A DNA stretch of 64,000 bases from Desulfurivibrio dismutans (GCF_029210385.1 NZ_JARGDQ010000001.1:248001-312000), one strand, 5' to 3'; shown: positions 1 through 9,352, counted from the first letter of the stretch. The notes: generated by a model not told the origin, from the sequence alone. Program-made: numbers and translations.

Positions 1-952
1 TCAGCTTTTCCATGGCCCTCGCCAGGTCTTCATAGTCCTCGGTGGAAACCGGATAAATGGAGGAGAAGACCACCTGTTTGGCCGGCTGGTAGCCGGGCAG
101 GGGCTTGGCGCAGGGATTGTCTTTGAGGGTGATGGTGTCACCCACCTGGGCGTCGGCGATATTTTTGATGCCGGCGATGATGTAGCCCACTTCACCGGCT
201 GCCAGCGCCTTGGCCGGCTCCTTTTTAAAGCGAAAATGGCCCACCTCCTCCACCTTGTGGCTGATGCCGTTGGAGTAGAAGGTGATCTGGTCGCCGGCCT
301 TGACCTGGCCGTTGGCCACCTTGCAGGAGATGATGGTGCCGCGAAATGAGTCATACTGGGCGTCGAAAATCATGGCCTGCAACGGCTGGTCCGGGTCGCC
401 TTCAGGCGGCGGCAGGAACTTGACGATGGCCTCCAGTAATTCCGGTACCCCCTTGCCGGTTTTGGCCGAGCAGAGCTGGATACGTTCGGCTTCCAGCCCC
501 AGGTCTTCCTCAATTTCCAGGGCTACCTTTTCCGGTTCGGCGGCGGGCAGGTCGATCTTGTTGATGACCGGGATTACTTCCAGGTCGTTTTCCATGGCCA
601 GGTAGAGGTTGGCCAGGGTTTGGGCTTCGATGCCCTGGGCCGCGTCCACCAGCAACAGGGCGCCTTCGCAGGCCGCCAAAGCGCGCGACACCTCGTAGCT
701 GAAGTCCACGTGCCCGGGGGTGTCCACCAGGTTGAGCACGTACTCGCGGCCGTCGGCGGCCTGATAGGGCAGGCAGATGGTCTGGCTTTTGATGGTGATC
801 CCCCGTTCCCGCTCGATATCCATGTTGTCCAGCAACTGGTCTTTGAATTCCCGGTCGCTGACCGAGCCGCAGAGTTGGATAAAACGATCGGCCAGGGTGG
901 ATTTGCCGTGGTCGATATGAGCGATAATGCTGAAATTTCTGATGTTTTTCAT
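1..952 (-). CDS. lepA: Elongation factor 4 (LepA), 3' end outside window
   Basis: Translational GTPase that back-translocates stalled or mis-translocated ribosomes. Reading from the ATG at 952, the first 317 codons are open up to the window edge, about half of the usual ~600 residues, so only the G domain and part of domain 2 are visible. G1 is AHIDHGKS at residues 11-18, the switch I region contains ERERGITIK near 47-55, G3 is DTPGH at 77-81 and G4 is NKID at 131-134. The [18 protein letters not shown] context is typical of LepA and separates it from EF-G and TypA. The gene points away from rpoH, so the two have separate upstream regions. The C-terminal LepA-specific domain cannot be checked here. 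Confidence 0.96.
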   Translation of the reverse strand, partial: MKNIRNFSIIAHIDHGKSTLADRFIQLCGSVSDREFKDQLLDNMDIERERGITIKSQTICLPYQAADGREYVLNLVDTPGHVDFSYEVSRALAACEGALLLVDAAQGIEAQTLANLYLAMENDLEVIPVINKIDLPAAEPEKVALEIEEDLGLEAERIQLCSAKTGKGVPELLEAIVKFLPPPEGDPDQPLQAMIFDAQYDSFRGTIISCKVANGQVKAGDQITFYSNGISHKVEEVGHFRFKKEPAKALAAGEVGYIIAGIKNIADAQVGDTITLKDNPCAKPLPGYQPAKQVVFSSIYPVSTEDYEDLARAMEKL

Positions 953-1268
953 GTGATCCGTCGAGTCTGTCGGGGGGAAGTGGTTCCTGGTAGGGTGGGC
1001 GCCGAGCGCCGTCGTTGACAATGATTGGGGCAAGGCCGTAAAATCGCGCACTCTTAACATAAATAAGGCCGGATGACAATCTGATTCTACCCCTTCCAGG
1101 CGCGACCTGGTTTTGATGTTACCCGTATCGAGCTTGTCGATGGGGGTGCGTTATACAGGTATTCGTGGTAGAATTACCGACAATAGGCTACAAAGATATG
1201 AACCCGATTCCAAAAATCATTTGCACCCGCCGCCGGGGTCAACCCGGTGGCGGGTGCCGGTTTTGCTT
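953..1268. other. Divergent intergenic region between lepA and rpoH
   Basis: About 316 bases hold no convincing gene. The rpoH frame stays open upstream to 1113, but the 52 codons before 1269 do not look like sigma-factor sequence. On the minus strand a weak promoter-like pair for lepA can be read: TTGTCA (complement of 1074-1079) and TAAGAG (complement of 1051-1056) with 17 bases between them. No clear heat-shock or sigma-70 promoter was found for rpoH. Near 1014-1055 there is TTGACAATGATT followed by GTAAAATCG, a very degenerate resemblance to the repeat arms described elsewhere in the window. Confidence 0.35.
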
Positions 1269-2276
1269 ATGACCAAAGACGACCCCGAAATTCTGGCGCC
1301 GGAGGCCGAGGAGATTGAGCTACTCGCCCCAGAGGCCGGCTCTGAGGCAAGTGAGCCGGAGTTCCACCCTCTGGTCAGCCTGGATGACTCGGCCAACCTG
1401 CCGGTGGTTGGTAATGCCGCGCTGCACCGTTACCTGCAGGAGATCAACCAGTACCGGCTGCTCAGTCGGGAAGAGACCGACGAGCTGGCGCGCCATTTCA
1501 AAGAGACCGGCGACCCGGAGGCGGCCTATAAACTGGTCACCGCCAATCTGCGTCTGGTGGTCAAGGTGGCCATGGATTTTCAGAAGTACTGGATGCAGAA
1601 CTTTCTCGATCTGATCCAGGAGGGCAACATCGGGCTGGTCCAGGCGGTGAAAAAATTCGACCCCTACCGACAGGTCAAGTTTTCCTATTACGCCGCCTAC
1701 TGGATCCGGGCCTATATCTTAAAGTTCATCATGGATAACTGGCGCCTGGTCAAGATCGGCACCACCCAGGCCCAGCGCAAGCTTTTCTTCAGCCTTAACA
1801 AGGAGAAAAAGCTGCTGGAATCACAGGGGTTCAAACCCGAACCCAAGCTGCTGGCCCAGCGCCTCAACGTCAAGGAGAGCGAGGTCATTGAGATGAGCCA
1901 GCGCATGGACAACTGGGACATGTCGCTGGAAAGCCCGGTGCGGGAAGACTCCGGCGATGAACGCAAGGATTTCCTGCCCACGACCGGCCCCAGTGTCGAG
2001 GAACGGGTGGCCACCGACGAGGTGCGGGAATGGATGGCCGGGATCCTCGATAAAATGCGCCGGACCCTCAATGAAAAAGAGCTGGTGATCTTAAGCGAAC
2101 GGTTGCTCAGCGATGAACCCTCGACTCTGCAGGATATCGCCGACCGTTTTGCCATTTCCCGTGAACGGGTGCGTCAAATTGAGGCCAATCTGCTTAAGAA
2201 AATGCGGCTTTACCTGGAGAACGAAGTCCCTGATATCAAAGAGTTCCTGGACGAATTCTTCGGCCCTACGGGCTGA
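1269..2276 (+). CDS. rpoH: RNA polymerase sigma factor RpoH (sigma-32)
   Basis: Alternative sigma factor for the heat-shock regulon. The 335-residue product (from ATG 1269) has an acidic N-terminus, then region 1.2/2 with NAALHRYLQEINQYRLLS, the core-binding region DLIQEGNIGLVQAVKKFDP and the promoter-melting stretch FSYYAAYWIRAYILKFIM. Region 4 ends with the helix-turn-helix QDIADRFAISRERVRQIE. The region around NWRLVKIGTTQAQRKLFF is the RpoH box that distinguishes this family from RpoD and RpoS. Upstream in-frame codons from 1113 are probably not translated; the start at 1269 has only a weak ribosome site, so the exact N-terminus is less certain than the identity. It lies alone, followed by a hairpin-rich intergenic repeat. 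Confidence 0.95.
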   Translation: MTKDDPEILAPEAEEIELLAPEAGSEASEPEFHPLVSLDDSANLPVVGNAALHRYLQEINQYRLLSREETDELARHFKETGDPEAAYKLVTANLRLVVKVAMDFQKYWMQNFLDLIQEGNIGLVQAVKKFDPYRQVKFSYYAAYWIRAYILKFIMDNWRLVKIGTTQAQRKLFFSLNKEKKLLESQGFKPEPKLLAQRLNVKESEVIEMSQRMDNWDMSLESPVREDSGDERKDFLPTTGPSVEERVATDEVREWMAGILDKMRRTLNEKELVILSERLLSDEPSTLQDIADRFAISRERVRQIEANLLKKMRLYLENEVPDIKEFLDEFFGPTG

Positions 2277-2285
2277 TTTCGCCGA

Positions 2286-2420
2286 ATCGTCAATAATGAA
2301 GTCGCAAAAAGTCCGTCCATGGGCTTTTTGCTCCTCACAAATCGATAGCTTACCAAGCAAGCTATCGATTTGCGCGACCACCCAAGGGCGCGTTGATGAT
2401 TGCTTGCGAAGTCATCAATC
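2286..2420 (+). repeat. Intergenic palindromic element, copy A
   Basis: Two hairpins sit between rpoH and the aminotransferase gene. The first pairs CAAAAAGTCC (2305-2314) with GGGCTTTTTG (2321-2330) with one G-T pair. The second is a perfect 14 bp stem, 2338-2351 with 2359-2372, core AAATCGATAGCTT. The right end, TTGCGAAGTCATCAATC (2404-2420), matches the arm of the elements at 26.2, 27.3, 32.9 and 36.1 kb, and it lies 26 bases before the next start codon. The left piece GAAGTCGCAAAAAGTC (2299-2314) looks like a complementary arm. The central part differs from the other copies, so this may be a related subtype. The first hairpin could also serve as the rpoH terminator. Confidence 0.6.
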
Positions 2421-2446
2421 AAAAAACCATAAGGATAAATGACGCA

Positions 2447-3751
2447 ATGCCCGTACCGTTACTGGATTTACAACCACAAATGGCTCCCCTGCGGGAGGAA
2501 ATAATGGCGGCCGTGGGAGAGGTGATCGACTCCACCGGCTATATTTTAGGACCCCGGGTGGCCAGCCTGGAGGACGCGGTGGCGTCCTATTGCGCCACCT
2601 CTCCGTGCGAGCCCCCGGCCCAGGACGCGAATGGGTTGCAGGCCATCGGGGTCAGCAGCGGCACCGACGCTTTGCTGGTGGCGCTCATGGCCCTGGAGGT
2701 TGGGCCAGGTGACCTGGTCCTGACCACCCCCTACAGTTTTTTTGCCACCATGGGCTGCATCCTCCGGCTTGGCGCCCAACCGGTTTTTGTCGATATTGAC
2801 CCGGTAACCTACAACCTCGCGCCAACCGCCATGGAGGAATTTTTTCACACCCGACCGGCCGAGGCGGCTCGGGTCAAGGCCTGTATTCCGGTGCACCTGT
2901 ACGGCCAGGCGGCGGACATGAGCGCGGTGTTGCGCCTGTGTGCCGCGCACGGCATTCCGGTGGTCGAAGATGCGGCTCAAGCCATCGGCACCGCCGTCCC
3001 ACTGGACGGGGGCGCAGCGACTGCCGCCGGTCTGGTGGCGCCCGGGGCCCAAAAGGTCGCCGATGATCGGGATGCCGTGGCTCTGTGGCGCCGGGCCGGC
3101 AGCATGGGAGTGGCCGGATGTTTTTCTTTTTTTCCCAGCAAAAACCTGGGAGGGATCGGTGACGGCGGCCTGGTGTTGTGCCGTGACGAGGCCCTGGCAG
3201 AGAAAATCCGGATTCTGCGGGTGCACGGCGGCGCCCCCAAGTATCACCATGGTTTGGTGGGGGGTAACTTCCGGCTGGACCCCATCCAGGCGGTGGTGCT
3301 GGAGATCAAGCTGCGGTATTTACCCGCCTGGCATGCCGCCCGGCGCGTCAACGCCGATCGTTACCGGCAGCTTTTCCAGGAGGCCGGCCTGGTGGAAGAC
3401 GGTAGCGTGGTTCTGCCGGCGGCGGTTTATCGGCCGGCGGCGGAAGTTGACGGGGTGAATGATTTTCACATCTACAATCAGTTTGTCATCCGGGCCCGTA
3501 GGCGGGATGAGCTGATGGCGCATCTCCAGCAGGCCGGTATCGGTTGTGAGATCTATTATCCGGTTCCTTTGCACCGGCAGGGCTGTGTCGCCCATCTGGA
3601 ATGTCATGCCGAGGTGTTCCCGGAAACCGAACGGGCCGCTCGGGAAACCCTGGCCCTTCCCATTTATCCCGAGCTCACCGCCGCGATGCAGCAGGAAGTG
3701 GCGGCGGCGATAAATTCATTCTACCGCCAAGGTGCAGTGCAGGGGAGATGA
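2447..3751 (+). CDS. DegT/DnrJ/EryC1/StrS-family PLP aminotransferase
   Basis: Fold-type I aminotransferase, in this family normally acting on keto-sugars for surface polysaccharide. The protein (434 residues) starts MPVPLLDLQPQ, the usual opening of the family. PLP-site features are SSGTDA (70-75), VVEDAAQAIG (172-181) with the cofactor-ring aspartate D175, and SFFPSKNLGG with the Schiff-base lysine K232. Two insertions are unusual: about 12 residues after position 52, and about 35 residues (roughly 184-218) just before the lysine loop. ATG 2447 is preferred over 2393 because upstream codons fall in the repeat element and AAGG lies at 2431-2434. Its stop overlaps the ATG of the next gene (ATGA), so the two are translationally coupled; the sugar substrate is unknown. 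Confidence 0.88.
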   Translation: MPVPLLDLQPQMAPLREEIMAAVGEVIDSTGYILGPRVASLEDAVASYCATSPCEPPAQDANGLQAIGVSSGTDALLVALMALEVGPGDLVLTTPYSFFATMGCILRLGAQPVFVDIDPVTYNLAPTAMEEFFHTRPAEAARVKACIPVHLYGQAADMSAVLRLCAAHGIPVVEDAAQAIGTAVPLDGGAATAAGLVAPGAQKVADDRDAVALWRRAGSMGVAGCFSFFPSKNLGGIGDGGLVLCRDEALAEKIRILRVHGGAPKYHHGLVGGNFRLDPIQAVVLEIKLRYLPAWHAARRVNADRYRQLFQEAGLVEDGSVVLPAAVYRPAAEVDGVNDFHIYNQFVIRARRRDELMAHLQQAGIGCEIYYPVPLHRQGCVAHLECHAEVFPETERAARETLALPIYPELTAAMQQEVAAAINSFYRQGAVQGR

Positions 3752-6700
3752 TTCGTCGACTGGGGATTATGCTGGTGCTTTTATTGGGGGGCGCCGTTCC
3801 GGCCCTGGGGGAAATTGCTGGCGATTTGGTGCCGCCCCGGGAGATCGTTCAGCAGGCCAGCCCGGCGCCGCTCTGGCTGGAGCAGTGGCGACAGGCCCGG
3901 GCGTTGGTGCGCCGCGGCAGCTATCAGGCAGCGGCGCCAATTTATGAGGAGCTGCTGGCCCAACGCGAAGACCTGAGGGAGGCCCGCTGGGAACTGGCCC
4001 GGCTGTGGCTGCACCTGGGAGCGGCAGAGCGGGCTTTGGTCCATTTTGAACTGCTGCGGGAAGCGGCGCCCCATGACTACCAATTTCGCCGTGGTCTGGC
4101 TGAAGCCCTGCTGGCCACCGGGAGAAGCGCCCGGGCAGCCGAACTCTTTCAGGGGCTGTTGCCCCAATTCCCCGATGATCCTGACATTCTGGACGGCCTG
4201 GCGACGGCTCTGATCGAGCAACAGCGGGAGGCCGAGGCTCTGGCTTACCAGGAACGCCTGGTGGCATTGCTGGGCGCCGACGGTGCCGCCGGCGAAAAGT
4301 TGGCGCGGCTTTACCGGCAATTGGGCCAACCCCAGCGGGCCCGGCCGCTGGTGGTCCGGCTGGCCGGACCGGCCGGGGCTTCCTCTGCGCGCTTGCGCTT
4401 GGCGGCCGAGGTCCACGATGATCTTGGGCAGCGGCGGCAGGCCGTGGAGTACTGGCGGCGATTGCTGACGGTGGCGCCCGCGGATCAACAAGCCCGGGCC
4501 CGGGTGGAGGCCTTTATGCTGGCGGCAGGGGAAGGCGAGGAGGCCTTGAGCTATCTGCAGTCGGCCCACGCCGCCGATCCCGACAACCCCCGACTGTTGC
4601 GGCGCCTGGGGCAAGTGCACCTTGAGCTTGAGCAGCCGGAACAGGCTTTGCCCTATCTGGAGCGCGCCCTGGAGAGCCAGCCGGCTGACCGGGAAGTGCT
4701 GCAACTGGCCTTGGCAGCCCACGATGCTTTGGGGCAGCGGGCGGAGTCGCTGTTGCTCCTGGAACACTTACTGGCCCTGGAAGGTGCGGCTTCGCCGGAA
4801 AAACTGCGGCAGGCCGCTCACCTGTACCATGAACGCGGGGATTATGCCCGGGCGTTGGAACTCTATCCCCGGATCATGACTTATTACCCGGACGACCCGG
4901 TGGTCATGGCGGAAAAATTGCGCCTGCTGACCCTGTTGGGGCGGGAAACCGAGGTTGGGATGCTGTTGCGCAGCCCGGGGTGGCGGCCTTTGAACGCCGA
5001 AATCTTGGCCGCCTGGCATGTTTTGGAGCCGGCTGACCAGAAGGTGATGATTGCTCTGGTCTACGCTTACCTGGAACAGGGCGACCTGGAAGCCGGCGAG
5101 GGGGTGCTTGCGCGGCTGGCGGCGATGGTGCCTGATGACCCAGAGATGATGAGGGTTCGGGCGGCCTGGCTGGAAAGCCGCAATCAGCCGCTGGCGGCGC
5201 TGCGGGATTATGAAGAGATTCTTCGGCAGCAACCGGCCAGAATCGAGGTCCGGCGCCGGGCGTTGCACCTGGCGGCCGAGTTGGGTTTGCTGGCGCAGAT
5301 GAAGGCGCACTTGCCTTATCTGGCGGCCGAGCCGAGTTTCAGCCGGCAACTGGAATTGGTTCGGGCCAAGCTTGAAGTTGGAGACATTGCCGGGACTTTG
5401 CGCGATCTTGACCGCCTGGCGGCAGCGTTTCCCGAGGCTGATCGGCAGGTGGAACTGGCGCTGGTCCAGGCTGATGCCTACCGGCTGGCCGGCTTGCCTT
5501 ACGAGGCCGAACAGGTGCTGCGGGAGGCCCTGTTGCTGGAAACAAGGCAGCCGGCGTTGTATCGAACCCTTTTTGACCTGGCCCTGGCTGGTGGTCGTTA
5601 CGACGAGGCCGAGGTCTGGTTGAGTGCTTTTGCCCGGCAACGGCCGGCGGCAGCCCTGGCCGCGCCGCTGCAGTTAACGGCCGAAGATGATCCGGTGGCC
5701 ATGATGCAGTTGCGCTTGCTGTCGGCTCGTGGTGACCACCGGGCGGTCTTGCGCCTGTTGCCGGCCCGTGTGCCTGAAAATAAGCCCGCCGTTGATCTTC
5801 GACTGCAGGCGGCCAGGTTTTTCTGGGCCGCCGATGCCCTTTGGTCGGCGGAGCAGCAGATCAGGGAATTGCTGGAGCAGGATGCCGTTGCTCCGGAAGC
5901 CCTGGTGCTGGCTTACTTGGTCAGTGAACGGCGCGGCCGCCGGGCCGCCGGCCGCGCCTTTATCAATCGGCTGGAGGAATGGGCGCAACAGGATCCGGGC
6001 CGGCAGCTGCAATTAATTGCAATCCTGCAGCGCTATGAATTGCACGACCGGGCGGCGGTGCTGGCCGAACAGGCGGCGGCGGAGTTGCCCGGTTCAATCC
6101 GGGCCTGGCTGTTGCAGGCGCAATCCCTGGCCGCCGTGCCGGATAACCAGGCCGCCTGGCAGGTTCTGCAGAATTTGCCGGCGGCCGGGGCGAAGTTGTA
6201 CCAGGTGCGTCGGCAGGAGTTGGAACTGCTGCTGCGCCTGGGGCGTTTGCCGGCGGCGCTGGCCTTGGGTGATGAGCTGATGGCCGCTTATCCCTGGAGT
6301 GCGTCCGACCTGGCTCTGGTCCGGGTACATGTTTTGTGGATGCAGCGGCATTGGCGTCCCGCCCTGGCCGAGCTGGAGTACCGGTTGACCCCGGAAGCCA
6401 GCCGGTTGTTGGCCGCCGACGCGCAAGAGTTGAGTTTGGAGATGCCGTCGGGGGAATCGTCCGGGTTATGGGGTAAAATCATCGGGGCCGCCAGTCCGCT
6501 GGTGGAGTTGACCGACCAAGTGATGAGCCCGGCCTACGCCGCCGGGATCATCGTCGGCGATGATCGCTTGCGCCGGGTGGCGGCGCCGCTTTATGCCGAG
6601 TATCGCTGGCAGCAGCGCTTTGCTCTGGAACTGCGGGCCCGGGCGGCGGTGGAACGGCGGGATTTTTTTGCCGCCACCCGGGGGTATGAACAGTTGGAAC

Positions 6701-7788
6701 GGAATTATCCCGGGGAGGGGCCGGCGCTGTTCGATCTGGCGGGGCTCTACAGCCGTTTTCAGCGCTGGGAGGCGGAAGCCGCCATTTACCGGCGGCTGCA
6801 GGCGGCTGATCTGCATTATCCCGGTCTGCCGGAAGCCCGTCAGCGCAGTGACCTTAAACGGCGCCAGCGTTCGACCCTGGGCTATGAATACCGGCGGGAG
6901 ACCGGTCGTGACGGTTATAAAGCCGTGGGCCGGGAGGCATTAACCGCCGCCCATTGGTGGGCTCCGCTGCTGGGGCACGAAATGGATTTCACCTACAGCC
7001 GTATCCGGTATCGCAACACTGAAGGCCCGGGCACCCTCAGCGCCAATCAGGCCGAACTGCTTTATCGCCGTGATGCCTTTGCCGGGGTGGATTTGTTGCT
7101 GGGGGTCGGGGCCTGGTTGACGGCGGGGGACTCTGGGGAGGGGCGAAACTCTGCCCTGGGCCGGGCTGAAATCGCCGGTGACCTGGGGGATCGTGTCCGG
7201 GGGCGGATCGCCTACCGGCGAGAGCCGGTGGAAGATACCCTGGCTGCTCTGCGGCGGGGGATCAGGGCGGATACCATCGCGCTGGAAGGAGCGGTGGACC
7301 TGCTGGCTCGCCTGGAGGCCGGTTCCGCCTACAGCTTTCGTTACTATTCCGACCACAACCAGACCCATGGTTATGATCTGTGGGCGACTTACAGCCTGCT
7401 GCCTGATCCCACGCGGCTGACTTTTGGTTATCTTTATGAATACCTGGATTCCCGGGAAGGAGCGCAGGGTGGCGGGGGAGGCATGGATGACGGCTTCAGT
7501 GCCGATGACCACCCTTACTGGGCGCCGCTGAACTTCTGGCGCAAGACCTTTGCCGTTAATTTTCGACACCAGTTGAGTGATGATCCTTTTATGCGGGATC
7601 GGCCCCGCTATTATACCCTTGGTTATGCCACCAGCTATGATTCGTCGGGCTACGGACAACAGACCCTGGAGGGGGGATTTTTTCTTGAACTCAAGGCCGG
7701 GTTGATCTGGCAGGCCGGGATTGAAGTGGTCACCGGCTCCGAATATCGTCGGCGCCGGCTGGACACCTCCCTTACCTACCGCTGGTAG
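3748..7788 (+). CDS. Large TPR protein with C-terminal outer-membrane beta-barrel
   Basis: A 1346-residue exported protein. Residues 1-21 are a signal peptide (MIRRLGIMLVLLLGG, then AVPALG). From about 50 to 1050 it is a nearly continuous array of degenerate tetratricopeptide helices rich in Leu, Ala, Arg and Glu, with motifs such as LLRRLGQVHLELEQPEQALPY. From about 1060 the sequence changes to alternating aromatic strands and ends SLTYRW, a terminal aromatic typical of outer-membrane barrels. The architecture resembles the exopolysaccharide secretion porins PgaA, BcsC and PelB, but no matching synthase genes lie here, so the export role is inference. It overlaps the aminotransferase gene by four bases. 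Start 3748 is preceded by GGGGAG; the in-frame codons before it overlap the neighbour in another frame and are rejected. Confidence 0.8.
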   Translation: MIRRLGIMLVLLLGGAVPALGEIAGDLVPPREIVQQASPAPLWLEQWRQARALVRRGSYQAAAPIYEELLAQREDLREARWELARLWLHLGAAERALVHFELLREAAPHDYQFRRGLAEALLATGRSARAAELFQGLLPQFPDDPDILDGLATALIEQQREAEALAYQERLVALLGADGAAGEKLARLYRQLGQPQRARPLVVRLAGPAGASSARLRLAAEVHDDLGQRRQAVEYWRRLLTVAPADQQARARVEAFMLAAGEGEEALSYLQSAHAADPDNPRLLRRLGQVHLELEQPEQALPYLERALESQPADREVLQLALAAHDALGQRAESLLLLEHLLALEGAASPEKLRQAAHLYHERGDYARALELYPRIMTYYPDDPVVMAEKLRLLTLLGRETEVGMLLRSPGWRPLNAEILAAWHVLEPADQKVMIALVYAYLEQGDLEAGEGVLARLAAMVPDDPEMMRVRAAWLESRNQPLAALRDYEEILRQQPARIEVRRRALHLAAELGLLAQMKAHLPYLAAEPSFSRQLELVRAKLEVGDIAGTLRDLDRLAAAFPEADRQVELALVQADAYRLAGLPYEAEQVLREALLLETRQPALYRTLFDLALAGGRYDEAEVWLSAFARQRPAAALAAPLQLTAEDDPVAMMQLRLLSARGDHRAVLRLLPARVPENKPAVDLRLQAARFFWAADALWSAEQQIRELLEQDAVAPEALVLAYLVSERRGRRAAGRAFINRLEEWAQQDPGRQLQLIAILQRYELHDRAAVLAEQAAAELPGSIRAWLLQAQSLAAVPDNQAAWQVLQNLPAAGAKLYQVRRQELELLLRLGRLPAALALGDELMAAYPWSASDLALVRVHVLWMQRHWRPALAELEYRLTPEASRLLAADAQELSLEMPSGESSGLWGKIIGAASPLVELTDQVMSPAYAAGIIVGDDRLRRVAAPLYAEYRWQQRFALELRARAAVERRDFFAATRGYEQLERNYPGEGPALFDLAGLYSRFQRWEAEAAIYRRLQAADLHYPGLPEARQRSDLKRRQRSTLGYEYRRETGRDGYKAVGREALTAAHWWAPLLGHEMDFTYSRIRYRNTEGPGTLSANQAELLYRRDAFAGVDLLLGVGAWLTAGDSGEGRNSALGRAEIAGDLGDRVRGRIAYRREPVEDTLAALRRGIRADTIALEGAVDLLARLEAGSAYSFRYYSDHNQTHGYDLWATYSLLPDPTRLTFGYLYEYLDSREGAQGGGGGMDDGFSADDHPYWAPLNFWRKTFAVNFRHQLSDDPFMRDRPRYYTLGYATSYDSSGYGQQTLEGGFFLELKAGLIWQAGIEVVTGSEYRRRRLDTSLTYRW

Positions 7789-8060
7789 TTTGCCGCTACC
7801 GGGCTTTGCGGCCTCCACCCCCGTGCCCAAATCGATGACTTTGACGGCTTCCGTCGTTCGGCAGTGAGTTGCTTGCAATCGGGAAATGGTTGTGGTAAGT
7901 CTTAATGCGGTCGGCGCCCCCGCTTCTATCCAGCAGGGGTTGCCGTCCGTTTTATTTTGGTGCTCCAGTTTGCGCCGTTTCGTCCGGGCCATGTGCCGTG
8001 GATGGGACGGCGTGATTTTTTACGAGATTGTCAAATTTCTTGCTTGGAGGAAGCAGGCCC
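7789..8060. other. Intergenic region upstream of greA with repeat arm, copy F
   Basis: No gene is apparent in these 272 bases. At 8016-8038 the sequence TTTTTTACGAGATTGTCAAA matches the right arm of the interspersed element family seen at 26.2-36.2 kb. It is preceded by a short stem, GCCGT (7994-7998) with ACGGC (8007-8011), and a T-run, so this part could also terminate transcription from the large TPR gene. A convincing left arm was not found, so this may be a truncated copy. The greA ribosome site TGGAGG is at 8045-8050. Confidence 0.5.
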
Positions 8061-8543
8061 ATGGTTGAACGTATCCCCATGACCCGAAAAGGCCACGAAA
8101 AGCTGCGTCAGGAGTTGAATCATCTGCAGCGCGTGGAGCGCCCCCGGATCATCCAGGCTATCGAGACGGCCCGGGAACATGGCGATTTGAAAGAAAACGC
8201 CGAATACCATGCGGCCAAAGAGCGTCAGAGTCATGTTGAGGGGCGCATAATGGAGCTGAAGGACAAGCTCAGCCGCTCTGAGGTGATTGACTGCGATGCC
8301 CTGGATTGCGAACGGGTGGTGTTCGGGGTGGTGGTCACCCTGGTGGATCTTGATACCGATGGTGAGGTTCGCTATCAACTGCTGGGACCGGAGGAGGCCA
8401 GCGTGGAAGAGGGCAGCATTTCGGTGCTTTCTCCCCTGGGGCGGGCGATGATCGGTAAGTCGGTGGGGGACGAGGTGGTGGTCAAGACCCCCGGCGGGGT
8501 CCGGCAGTTTGAGGTGATGGAAATCTCGCCGCCCCAGGAGTAA
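8061..8543 (+). CDS. greA: Transcription elongation factor GreA
   Basis: Cleavage factor that binds the RNA polymerase secondary channel and rescues backtracked complexes. The 160-residue product has the N-terminal coiled coil with RPRIIQAIETAREHGDLKEN; the acidic tip residues are in the HGDLKENAEYHAAKE stretch. This is followed by the C-terminal FKBP-like domain ending in GVRQFEVMEI. Length is normal (E. coli 158). The start at 8061 (MVERIPMTRKG) is chosen over 8028 because TGGAGG lies ten bases before it and the family begins here. The gene is monocistronic by position, convergent with the TetR gene; a GC stem without a T-tract (GCCCTG...CAGGGC, 8543-8569) lies after its stop. Confidence 0.96.
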   Translation: MVERIPMTRKGHEKLRQELNHLQRVERPRIIQAIETAREHGDLKENAEYHAAKERQSHVEGRIMELKDKLSRSEVIDCDALDCERVVFGVVVTLVDLDTDGEVRYQLLGPEEASVEEGSISVLSPLGRAMIGKSVGDEVVVKTPGGVRQFEVMEISPPQE

Positions 8544-8627
8544 CGGCCCTGTCGGCAACCGCCAGGGCTGTCAGTCAGCGGTCCAGTCGCCGTCGCCAGG
8601 TGGATGCTGGCCCTTGCCCCATCGCGT

Positions 8628-9230
8628 TCAGGTCTGATCGGCGGCGATGATGCCTTCGATGAAGACGTCGGTGATCTGGTTGGCGGTCTCTTCAATGGAG
8701 TATGGGTGGTCGGGGGAGAGCACCCATAGCCGGGCGGTTTCATCCAGAGCCCCAAAAAAGGCTCGCTTGAAAACGCCCGGTAACACTTCCGGTCGGAAAA
8801 TTCCCTGCCCTTGGCCCTGCTTGACAATTCCCGAAATTATATCCAGGTATTCACTGAACTTGGTGAGCCGGTATTCACGCATGAACTTGTTGCTCTGGCG
8901 AAGTTCCATCTGCAGCACTTCCGCCAGTTCCCGGCGATCATCCATCAGTTGCAGGTGGTGGAGGGCAAAGACCCGCAGCATCCGGCGGGGATCGTCGCCG
9001 GCTTCAGACTCCAGCAGCAGTTTCACTTCCAGGATGATCTTGCCTATTTCCTCTTCAAACAGGGAGATCAGGATGTCATATTTGTTGTTGAAGTATAGAT
9101 AGATGGTACCGTCGGCCACCTGGGCTTCCTTGGCAATATCGGCAATCCTGGCATGAAAAAAACCCTTGCGGGAAAAGACCCTGATGGCGGCCTCAATAAT
9201 TTTTGCATGTTTGTCGGCGGTACGTATCAT
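8628..9230 (-). CDS. TetR-family transcriptional regulator
   Basis: A 200-residue one-component repressor. The N-terminal helix-turn-helix spans about residues 8-55: IIEAAIRVFSRKGFFHARI, IADIAKEAQVADGTIYLYF, NNKYDILISLFEE. The remaining ~145 residues form the all-helical ligand/dimer domain and are not diagnostic of a ligand; the general shape resembles fatty-acid-type TetR proteins such as FadR of Bacillus, but that is only a resemblance. It is transcribed away from purD across a 437 base gap that contains an imperfect palindrome, so autoregulation there is plausible. There is no strong ribosome site before ATG 9230. No effector gene is adjacent, so the regulon cannot be read from context. 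Confidence 0.88.
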   Translation of the reverse strand: MIRTADKHAKIIEAAIRVFSRKGFFHARIADIAKEAQVADGTIYLYFNNKYDILISLFEEEIGKIILEVKLLLESEAGDDPRRMLRVFALHHLQLMDDRRELAEVLQMELRQSNKFMREYRLTKFSEYLDIISGIVKQGQGQGIFRPEVLPGVFKRAFFGALDETARLWVLSPDHPYSIEETANQITDVFIEGIIAADQT

Positions 9231-9334
9231 GGCAAGGCTGAGCCCCGGTTCGGTAAATTAGGGATCGTGGCGGCGGTCATCAGTCGGTTGGTGGGACCGA
9301 AGGTCCGACCGTGGTGGTTACTTGCAGGGTATTG

Positions 9335-9352
9335 TTACCCAATAATGGGTGA
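9335..9352. promoter_or_regulatory. Possible TetR operator (imperfect palindrome)
   Basis: TTACCCA - ATAA - TGGGTGA is a two-half-site palindrome with one mismatch, lying 105 bases upstream of the tetR start in the divergent tetR-purD region. A second overlapping symmetry, GTGA...TCAC, follows it. The spacing and location fit a TetR-family operator, but nothing else supports it. The rest of 9231-9667 holds no gene; another small palindrome, GGACC-GAA-GGTCC, lies at 9297-9309. Confidence 0.25.

Noticed and set aside
1113-1268. N-terminal extension of RpoH by 52 residues
   Set aside because: The extra codons do not resemble any sigma-factor sequence and are preceded by no ribosome site.
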